Shown: positions 6,280 through 12,769 of the stretch, one piece after another | Numbering within the stretch: position 1 is the stretch's first letter | Layout: every line of letters starts with the position of its first letter | DNA from: JBAWAP01 sp049589355 | GTDB lineage: Bacteria > Chloroflexota > Anaerolineae > VGOG01 | DNA length: 33,883 bases | Reading direction: 5' to 3' | Assembly: GCA_049589355.1 (NCBI GenBank) | Contig: JBAWAP010000066.1 | Location: 1 to 33,883, forward strand | The notes under the pieces: model-generated | What the model saw: the letters and a program-made list of their open reading frames with translations, nothing else | The model's database searches: none | What the model was told of the DNA's origin: nothing | Translations under genes and position numbers: made by a program

Positions 6280-8730
6280 ATGAAGCGTGGAAATCGTAAG
6301 ATTGTGCGTACCACTACCTGGTCCGCTGGGCCTGGGTGCCATGGCGGCTGTGGGGTGTTGGCGCACATTGAGGACGGCAAACTGGTCAAGATTGAAGGTG
6401 ATCCGGATCATCCCTGGAATCAGGGACGCCTCTGCGCCAGGTGTCTGGCGATGACCCAATATGCTTATCACCCCGACCGGTTGACCCGTCCCCTCAAGAG
6501 GGTGGGGGAGCGCGGGGAAGGGAAGTGGCAGGAGATTTCCTGGGGCGAGGCCTTTGACCTCATAGAGGAAAGATTGGGCAGAATCCGGGAAGAATTCGGC
6601 CCGGAGAGTGTGATCTTCTCCATGGGCACTGGCAGGGACATCGGAGCCTGGATATGTATGCTTGCCTATGCCTACGGCAGCCCCAATGTCATGTTTGCCC
6701 TGAGTGGAATCGCCTGTTATAGCCCGAGAATGTCCGCCGTGGAGACTGTCCAGGGAGATTACTGCATACTGGATGCGGCGCAATGGTTTCCCAAACGCTA
6801 CGACGACCCGAGGTACAAGATTCCAGAGTGCATAATAATCTGGGGCTACAATATCCCGGCCACGTGCCCAGACAATGTCTTTGGACACTGGATCATTGAT
6901 CTCATGAAGAAGGGCACGCAGATCATCTGCATTGACCCCAGATTGTCGTGGTTTGCCTCCCGAGCGAAGAAATGGCTCCGACTCAGGCCGGGGACGGATG
7001 GGGCTCTGGCCATGGGCTTTCTCAATGTGATCATCAATGAGGGTTTGTACGATCGGGAACTCGTTGAGAAATGGACCAATGCTCCCTTCCTGATCAGAAG
7101 CGACACGGGAAAGCTGTTGCGCGCCAGCGACCTGATGGAAGGCGAATCCCCGGACAACTTCGTTGTCTGGGACGCCGCAGGAGAGAGGCCCGTGATCTGG
7201 GATTCGGATGCAGTGGAGTACCAGTCGCCTGACATAGAACCGGCTCTGCAGGGCGTCTATGAAATCGCCCTTTCAGATGGAAAAAAGGTTCCCTGCAGAA
7301 CGGTCTGGGACGTTTTCTGCGAAAGGGTGAATGAATACCCCGTAGAGCGGGTGGCAGAAATCACCTGGGTTCCGGAAAAAGATATCGTGGACGCGGCGCG
7401 TTTGTACGCCAGGAGCAAGCCCGCGTCCATACACTGGGGCGTGCCTCTTGATATGACACCTGCGATCACCCCAACCGTTCAGGCCATCACTGCCCTATGG
7501 TGCCTCACCGGGAATCTGGATGTACCCGGCGGGAACGTGATTTCTCGTTACGCTTTTGATGCGGTAGCGTATGCGCTGCCGGGGGCCGAGGGGGTCATCA
7601 AGTTAGACTCTAAGGAAGCTGACGAGAAGAGGATCGGACGTGACCGGTACGGGCCTTTGAGGAAATTCATCTGGCGAGCGCAAACGGATCTGGTGCTGGA
7701 TCAGATCTTCACCGAGGACCCTTACCCTATCAAGGGCATGTGGATACAGGCTTGCAACCTTTTGGGCGGCATAGGGCTTGAGCCGAAGAGATGGCTCGAG
7801 GCCCTCAAGAAGCTCGACTTCATTGTTGCAGTGGACCTGTTCATGACCCCCACCACTCAGTTCGCAGACGTGGTTCTGCCAGCGGCTACCTTCCTTGAAA
7901 AAGAAGCCGTCAGGACCTGGTGGATACCCCTACAGACCATCAACAAGGCCATCTCAGTGAGCGAATGTAAGCCCGATATCGAGATCAACTTCGAGTTGGC
8001 CAAACGCTTTGACCCCAATTTCCGCTGGAACACCATTCGTGAACTGTTTGATGACATCCTCAAGCCGTCTGGTATGACCTTCGCGCAACTGCAGGAGAAA
8101 GGCTGGGCTTTTCCACCGGAGGGCCATCCCAGCACCCCCTATCACAGGTATGAGAAGGGGTTACTACGGAAGGATAGGAAGCCTGGCTTTCAGACCCCCT
8201 CCGGCAAGGTTGAGTTGTACTCCTCGCTCCGCGAAGAGTGGGGACTGGAGCCCGTGGCTCACTACGAAGAGCCGCCGTTCACCCCCGTCAGCCAGCCTGA
8301 GCTGGCCAAGGAGTATCCGCTGATCTTGTCCACGGGGAGAAGATCTGCGGTGTATTTCCATTCAGAACACCGGAACATCCCGTGGCTGCGCCAGCTCGAC
8401 CCCGATCCGGTGGTTGAGATCCACCCGGATACCGCCAGCGCGCTCGACATCGGCGACGGAGAATGGGTCTGGATCGAGAATTGGCTTGGTAGGTGCAAAT
8501 TCAGAGCCAAAGTCACTCTCGTGGTTCCGCCTTGGATGGTGATGGCAGCGCATGGATGGTGGTTCCCTGAGGAGCCGGGGGCCGAGCCATCCCTGTTTGG
8601 CCTGTGGAAATCCAACATCAATCAGCTTATTCCCATGGGCTACCAGGGCAAAGACGGCCTTGGCGCGCCCATAAAGCACATGCTTTGCAAAGTCTACAAG
8701 GTTCGGGGGGAGGATGAGGGGGATGAGTGA
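6280..8730 (+). CDS. Molybdopterin-dependent oxidoreductase, catalytic subunit
   Basis: This 816-residue protein belongs to the DMSO-reductase family of Mo/W-bisMGD enzymes. The N terminus keeps three of the four usual Fe-S ligands, C20-x3-C24-x27-C52; the expected first cysteine (position 17) is glycine, and an extra cysteine lies at 55. Further signatures are YHPDRLTRPLKRVGERG, WGEAFDLI, the GTGRD/GSPN region with SGIACYSPR (a possible Mo-ligand position), IDPRLSWFASRA, WCLTGNLDVPGGN, and the C-terminal molybdopterin-dinucleotide-binding domain (STGRR...HPDTASALDIGDGEWVWIEN). There is no Tat signal, so it is cytoplasmic. A GGGAG Shine-Dalgarno site precedes ATG 6280. It overlaps the ferredoxin gene downstream. 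The substrate cannot be told. Acetylene-hydratase/transhydroxylase-like and aldehyde- or hydroxyacid-oxidising relatives all exist in the family. Confidence 0.9.
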   Translation: MKRGNRKIVRTTTWSAGPGCHGGCGVLAHIEDGKLVKIEGDPDHPWNQGRLCARCLAMTQYAYHPDRLTRPLKRVGERGEGKWQEISWGEAFDLIEERLGRIREEFGPESVIFSMGTGRDIGAWICMLAYAYGSPNVMFALSGIACYSPRMSAVETVQGDYCILDAAQWFPKRYDDPRYKIPECIIIWGYNIPATCPDNVFGHWIIDLMKKGTQIICIDPRLSWFASRAKKWLRLRPGTDGALAMGFLNVIINEGLYDRELVEKWTNAPFLIRSDTGKLLRASDLMEGESPDNFVVWDAAGERPVIWDSDAVEYQSPDIEPALQGVYEIALSDGKKVPCRTVWDVFCERVNEYPVERVAEITWVPEKDIVDAARLYARSKPASIHWGVPLDMTPAITPTVQAITALWCLTGNLDVPGGNVISRYAFDAVAYALPGAEGVIKLDSKEADEKRIGRDRYGPLRKFIWRAQTDLVLDQIFTEDPYPIKGMWIQACNLLGGIGLEPKRWLEALKKLDFIVAVDLFMTPTTQFADVVLPAATFLEKEAVRTWWIPLQTINKAISVSECKPDIEINFELAKRFDPNFRWNTIRELFDDILKPSGMTFAQLQEKGWAFPPEGHPSTPYHRYEKGLLRKDRKPGFQTPSGKVELYSSLREEWGLEPVAHYEEPPFTPVSQPELAKEYPLILSTGRRSAVYFHSEHRNIPWLRQLDPDPVVEIHPDTASALDIGDGEWVWIENWLGRCKFRAKVTLVVPPWMVMAAHGWWFPEEPGAEPSLFGLWKSNINQLIPMGYQGKDGLGAPIKHMLCKVYKVRGEDEGDE

Positions 8731-9067
8731 GAGAAAACCCGAGTACGGCCTATTGATTGATTACGAATACTGCACAGGATGCCACACCTGTGAAGTCGCT
8801 TGTTCCCAGGAATACCAGTGGCCAGCAGGGATGGCGGGGATTAAAGTGATCGAAGTTGTCCAGAAACTGCCGAATGATAAGGCATATCTGGTCTATCTGC
8901 CGTTTCCCACCGAACTTTGTATGCTATGTGCAGCCCGAACTAAGAAGGGACTTGAGCCGGCGTGCGTCCAGCATTGCATGGCCGCGTGTATGAAACATGG
9001 GCGCATTGAGGAACTGGCCAAGGCAATGGGCGAAAAGCCGAGAATGGTGCTCTGGGTACCACGTTAG
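8723..9067 (+). CDS. Ferredoxin-type electron-transfer subunit of the Mo enzyme
   Basis: This is a small Fe-S protein of about 114 residues. A first cluster motif CTGCHTCEVAC lies near the N terminus, and a second cysteine set follows later (CMLC...ACVQHCMAAC). It resembles half of a DMSO-reductase-type beta subunit. ATG 8723 overlaps the stop of the catalytic subunit (TGA 8728-8730); an in-frame ATG at 8714 is equally open. Overlap implies co-translation with the molybdopterin protein, for which it probably carries electrons. No membrane anchor gene follows. The next sequence is another amidohydrolase stub. Confidence 0.85.
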   Translation: MSERKPEYGLLIDYEYCTGCHTCEVACSQEYQWPAGMAGIKVIEVVQKLPNDKAYLVYLPFPTELCMLCAARTKKGLEPACVQHCMAACMKHGRIEELAKAMGEKPRMVLWVPR

Positions 9068-9070
9068 AGA

Positions 9071-9249
9071 GTGATCTGGGAGGAAGCGGACAATGTGGTC
9101 TTTGGCTCCGACTGGCCAGGGATGCCACACATCAAGCGCAACATCGAGCTCATTCGCAGCCTGCCGCTGAGGGAAGAGACGAAGGACAAGATTCTAGGCG
9201 GCAACGCGGCGCGTATTCTGGGGCTCAATCTAACACCCCAAACGAGATG
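9071..9249 (+). pseudogene. Amidohydrolase 3'-end stub, copy 3
   Basis: The translation NVVFGSDWPGMPHIKRN through NAARILGL matches the end of the intact amidohydrolase. The upstream part is missing; the ferredoxin gene stops only a few bases before. Copies 2 and 3 share GTGAYCTGGG just before the homology, which copy 1 lacks, so they may derive from a common truncated ancestor. The reading frame runs on into the attC-like repeat and stops at TGA 9247-9249. Confidence 0.85.
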
Positions 9250-9287
9250 ATTATCTGAACAGTTGTCCACATTAAGAGTTAGCCCGC
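9228..9287 (+). repeat. attC-like repeat T, copy 2
   Basis: ATCTAAC (9228-9234) fits RYYYAAC, and the unit closes with GTTAGCC (9278-9284), giving 57 bases. It is clearly homologous to 1912-1972, sharing the block CTAACACCCCAAACGAG, TTGTCCACAT and GAGTTAGCC. The internal hairpin is weakened by two mismatches here (ATCTGAAC facing GTCCACAT). After the core the sequence reads CGC, whereas copy 1 reads GCC. That difference is mirrored at the far end of each following cargo. Confidence 0.5.
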
Positions 9288-9360
9288 TTCGGTAACTCAG
9301 ACTACTATCCTGTTGGATGGACAAAACGGTCTATCATCTGTCATTTATCAGAGGCGATCA

Positions 9361-10650
9361 ATGAATGGCTTCCTAGAGAGGCTCAGAGCTCTTGATAGAA
9401 ACATCAGAATCGGTATTGTGGGTATCGGTTCGATAGGGAAAGGTTTAGTTCTGCAAACCCAGAGGACTCCTGGAATGGAGTGTCTTGCTATTGCAGACAT
9501 TATTGTTGAGCGAGCTACAACTTGGGCTGAGCAGCTAAAACAAGATTATCAAGTCGTTCACACCCTTGAAGAAATGCATACTGCGATCCAGCGAGGCAGA
9601 CTTGCTATATGTGCAGATGGGGATTTGGTGGCACGCTGCGAGTTAGTTGACGTGTTTATTGAAGCCACAAATTCAGTTCCCGCTGGCGGACAGTTTGGAA
9701 TAACTGCTATTAAACATAACAAGCACCTGATTATGATGAACTATGAAGCAGATCTCATGTTCGGCCCTTATCTTATGCGCCTTGCCCAAGAAAAGGGGGT
9801 TGTTTACACTGTTTGCGATGGTGACCAGCCCGCTGTTCTCAAACGCCTTATTGATGAGCTTGAGTTCATGGGGTTTCAACTGGTAATGGCCGGAAACATC
9901 AAAGGCTACCTTGATCGCTACGCCAATCCAACTTCGATAATCCCAGAGGCAACCAAACGCAATCTTGATTACCGGATGTGTACCTCGTATACTGACGGAA
10001 CGAAATTATGTATCGAAATGGCAGTGTTAGCCAACGGACTTGGGTTACGTACTGCTGTTCCTGGCATGCACGGGCCTCGAATGCATGATATCTATGAGGT
10101 TTTTGACCATTTCGATTTTGAGATGTTGTGGGATGGTACACAACCTCTCGTTGACTACGTCCTGGGGGCCAAGCCCAGGGGAGGCGTATTTGCCATAGGT
10201 TTCACTGATAACGAGTACCAGCAAACCACGTTGGCATGGTTCCCCCCCGAAATGGGCCCTGGCCCGTTCTATCTATTCTATCGCCCGTACCATCTCGGCC
10301 ATTTTGAATCAATGGCATCTGTAGCTATGGCTGCCTTGGATAGACGCTCGGTACTCAAACCTGATTTTGGATTTCAGACGAACGTATACGCTTATGCCAA
10401 GCGCGATCTTTATGAAGGCGAGACCCTGGATGGCATCGGGGGTTACACCTGCTATGGTATGATTGAGAATTGTGTTGACAACCAGGATCATCCTGGTTTA
10501 CCAATCTGCTTAGCAGAGGACGTGACATTGAAGCGCAATGTGCACAAGGATGAAAAGATGTACATGGATGATGTTGCCTATAACAGCCATCGCTCTGATT
10601 TCGCCCTTTTTTTCAAAGCCCTGGAACTGTCCAAGGGATTATGCCGATGA
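9361..10650 (+). CDS. Homoserine-dehydrogenase-like oxidoreductase with SAF-type C-terminus
   Basis: This cytoplasmic NAD(P)-binding protein of about 429 residues has an N-terminal Rossmann motif GIVGIGSIG and LVDVFIEATNSVPAGG. A middle block follows (CDGDQPAVLKRLIDELEFMGF, AGNIKGYLDRYANP). The C-terminal region (VYAYAKRDLYEGETLDGIGGYTCYG) looks like the SAF-like domain of COG4091 homoserine-dehydrogenase-like proteins. These act on sugar-derived or branched substrates in several clusters, but the substrate here is unknown. ATG 9361 is preferred over 9313 because AGAGGCG precedes it and conservation starts after it. The downstream glycosyltransferase-like gene overlaps by ATGA, so the two are co-translated, suggesting a role in making a glycan or sugar precursor. 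Confidence 0.75.
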   Translation: MNGFLERLRALDRNIRIGIVGIGSIGKGLVLQTQRTPGMECLAIADIIVERATTWAEQLKQDYQVVHTLEEMHTAIQRGRLAICADGDLVARCELVDVFIEATNSVPAGGQFGITAIKHNKHLIMMNYEADLMFGPYLMRLAQEKGVVYTVCDGDQPAVLKRLIDELEFMGFQLVMAGNIKGYLDRYANPTSIIPEATKRNLDYRMCTSYTDGTKLCIEMAVLANGLGLRTAVPGMHGPRMHDIYEVFDHFDFEMLWDGTQPLVDYVLGAKPRGGVFAIGFTDNEYQQTTLAWFPPEMGPGPFYLFYRPYHLGHFESMASVAMAALDRRSVLKPDFGFQTNVYAYAKRDLYEGETLDGIGGYTCYGMIENCVDNQDHPGLPICLAEDVTLKRNVHKDEKMYMDDVAYNSHRSDFALFFKALELSKGLCR

Positions 10651-11609
10651 AGCTAGGTATTGCTGTTGTCTATCTTTTCGATGAACAAAGTGAGCTGTTG
10701 CTTGATGTGCACCTGGGGCAAATCGAGAAATACACCCAGGTTCCCTACACAATTTATGGGAGCGTCAATCGGCTTGCATACAAGTTCAGGCAACGGCTTG
10801 CACACCACCCCGAAGTCCGAATTTGTGAATGTCCAGAGACTAACCTCCGAGGCGGAGATGAACACGCCTATTATCTCGACCACTTGGTTAAAATTGCTGC
10901 TGAAGATGGTGCCAGTCACATTGTCACCTTGCACCTCGATTCTTTCCCCATCCGAGGGGGATGGGCAGAAGAATTGGCGGGGAGACTATCAGAGTCCTGT
11001 GTGATTGCTACAATTGAACGGATCAACACAGCTTGCCTCTTCTTTCACCGCGACTTCTATCTCCACCACTGCCCGACTTTTCGGCTCTCTGAAGCGGAGT
11101 GCGCTGATCCGAAGTACCAACAGTATCTGAAGCAGCACAACCCAACACCACATTCAGGCGTAGGCTACGGTTTCATGGCCTACTCAAAGGGCTTGTCCTG
11201 GTACTATCTGCAGGACACGATTGGCGGCAGCCAAGTTGATAGGGGCAAGATCTACGACGACATGATCTTCCACTTACAGGGGGCGATTAGGTTAGGGGAA
11301 GGCGATCTTGAAAAAACGGGCTTTCTTTATAACTCGGCGTACCTGCGATTTGTGCACACTGCAACATCAGTATGCAGGTCGCTCATGTCCGTTGCCATAA
11401 GAAAATTCCTGAGGGCCCACTTTGCATCACCGATATACGCTTTCATAGATCGGCCAAGAGAGTTAGATCAGGCACAACAGATAAATGACATCAAAAGGCA
11501 ACTCCTCCATGATCCAGAATCGTATTTGAGTCTCTTAAGAGGTAAGCACAATCAGTCAAGGACAGGCAAAGACTGCACGCCAGGATCTATACAGGGGAAG
11601 GCCAGGTAA
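10647..11609 (+). CDS. Putative glycosyltransferase
   Basis: This is a protein of about 320 residues with a GT-A-like N-terminal half. It opens with KLGIAVVYLFDE and LLLDVHLGQIEKYTQVPY, and has HAYYLDHLVKIA. Next comes VTLHLDSFPIRGGWAEEL, where LDSFPI occupies the place of the DxD-containing strand (LDSDAFPI) of related sugar transferases. A GYGFMAYSKGLSW segment follows. No TM segments or signal are seen. ATG 10647 overlaps the preceding stop as ATGA; ATG 10641 is an alternative. The C-terminal ~40 residues are low in conserved features. Family membership rests on motif resemblance only. Context with the SAF-domain oxidoreductase and a methyltransferase supports surface-glycan or glycolipid work. 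Confidence 0.55.
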   Translation: MKLGIAVVYLFDEQSELLLDVHLGQIEKYTQVPYTIYGSVNRLAYKFRQRLAHHPEVRICECPETNLRGGDEHAYYLDHLVKIAAEDGASHIVTLHLDSFPIRGGWAEELAGRLSESCVIATIERINTACLFFHRDFYLHHCPTFRLSEAECADPKYQQYLKQHNPTPHSGVGYGFMAYSKGLSWYYLQDTIGGSQVDRGKIYDDMIFHLQGAIRLGEGDLEKTGFLYNSAYLRFVHTATSVCRSLMSVAIRKFLRAHFASPIYAFIDRPRELDQAQQINDIKRQLLHDPESYLSLLRGKHNQSRTGKDCTPGSIQGKAR

Positions 11610-11708
11610 TTGCTCTCTCTACCGCGACGGCGATTCGGCGTAGCAGTTCTGAATGTGAGTATTTTTCACAATACGAGCTTGAGAGAAGTCAGGTAGGAGA
11701 AATAGTTA

Positions 11709-12320
11709 ATGCTTCCCAGGGTCTATCGGGAATTCGAACGAATCTGTACCAGACGAGGTGTCAGGGGCGCGGTCCTGGAGGTTGGCGCCATTCCTTCCGA
11801 GCAGAGCCTGCTTTGCATGAAATCGCTTACAAACGCCACAGAGAAGATAGGCATCAACTTGGACGGCCCATCCGAGTATAGAGACTTCAAGATATTAAAA
11901 GGTAATGCCAATTGCTTGGACTGCTTTGAAGACGACAGATTTGATGCTGTACTCTGCAATGCAACACTTGAGCATGACAAATTCTTCTGGAAGACAGTCG
12001 CCGAAATAAGAAGGGTCACAAGGCCAGCCGGGCTTATCGTGATCGGCACGCCAGGCTATACCTATCTGCCATTCGAAACGCTCAAGAAATCCTTTCGGCT
12101 GCTGAGAAGGGTTCCGATTGTGGGAAATCTACTCAGCCACGAGTACTTGAACTGGCTCTCTATTAGTACGATCACGGTTCAAGTTCACAATGCTCCTGGA
12201 GATTACTATCGCTTTAGCCCTCAAGCATTCAGAGAGGTCTTCTTCGAGGGAATGCGGGATGTTGAAGTTTACTCCGTCATGTTCCCGCCGATAATAATTG
12301 GATCAGGCATCAACACCTGA
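11709..12320 (+). CDS. SAM-dependent methyltransferase (class I)
   Basis: This 203-residue protein has a Rossmann-type methyltransferase core. Motif I is VLEVGAIPSEQSL, an atypical form without the usual GxGxG. Motif II-like KIGINLDGPSEYRDFKILKGNA follows, then FDAVLCNATLEHDKFFWKTVAEIRRVTRPAGLIVIGTPG, which is typical of Methyltransf_11 proteins. The C terminus (YYRFSPQAFREVFFEGMRDVEVY) also matches that family. AGGAGA lies about 10 bases upstream of ATG 11709. It sits 99 bases after the glycosyltransferase-like gene, so it probably belongs to the same transferred module. The module has lower GC than the catabolic genes around it. The acceptor is unknown; a sugar is likely from context. Confidence 0.75.
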   Translation: MLPRVYREFERICTRRGVRGAVLEVGAIPSEQSLLCMKSLTNATEKIGINLDGPSEYRDFKILKGNANCLDCFEDDRFDAVLCNATLEHDKFFWKTVAEIRRVTRPAGLIVIGTPGYTYLPFETLKKSFRLLRRVPIVGNLLSHEYLNWLSISTITVQVHNAPGDYYRFSPQAFREVFFEGMRDVEVYSVMFPPIIIGSGINT

Positions 12321-12361
12321 CCTCTCAGATTCGCCAGCAACCGGACTCGTAATCCTATGCG

Positions 12362-12513
12362 GTGCGGGAGGATAGAACAGGTTGTGCGGACTCGATAGAC
12401 CGGGAAAGCCGACCCATGTTGCGATTATCGAGGTTGGAAGCATGGGCAATTGAGTTCTCTCCGAGGGTGGTGGATACTGCACCTCACACGTTGATCAGTC
12501 AGGTGAGAGGAGG
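12362..12513 (+). other. Gene-free stretch before the HAD-ECH leader
   Basis: Positions 12321-12769 hold no credible protein gene. This first part begins with GTGCG (12362), has several G-rich runs and no homologous copy elsewhere in the window. GTGCG followed ~200 bases later by a hairpin with loop TGGGAGT resembles the 5' end of a group II intron. No reverse-transcriptase gene or domain V is visible, so I do not call one. Confidence 0.3.
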
Positions 12514-12769
12514 GTGGGCTAACCAACGCTTGGTGTGCCGTGCAAAGCTATCGTCTACTAGCTGGTGGGAGTCCGGTCGTGGTAACTGGCAGGGTGCGAT
12601 CCATTCGCGCGAAACCACACATTGCGATTTGTTCGCCCGAAGTGTGGGGGATGAGCGGGAAAGTTCGCATTCGCAGGGAGTCTTGCATAGGACGGTACGT
12701 CGCAAACCCGGCGGCGGCTGAAGCGCGAACCGTCATCAACATATTCCTGAATTTCAAGGGGGAACGCTG
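12514..12769 (+). repeat. Intact structured leader of HAD-ECH gene
   Basis: This 256-base segment directly precedes the HAD-ECH start codon. Its first part (12514-12598) matches 2658-2744 and its second part (12621-12769) matches 5867-5987. It begins GTGGGCTAAC (12514-12523), which can pair along its whole length (one G-U pair) with GTTAGCCCGC at 9278-9287. A hairpin AGCTGG / CCGGTC (12560-12565 / 12573-12578) has a 7-base loop and covaries with the copy at 2703-2721. AAGGGGGAA is the ribosome-binding site. It may be a cis-acting RNA leader, an attC-like recombination site or both. Confidence 0.55.

Noticed and set aside
12362..12721. Open frame and possible group II intron before HAD-ECH
   Set aside because: The GTGCG start and the hairpin with loop TGGGAGT are suggestive, but no reverse-transcriptase ORF, no domain V and no 3' end could be found. 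Kept only as a low-confidence remark.
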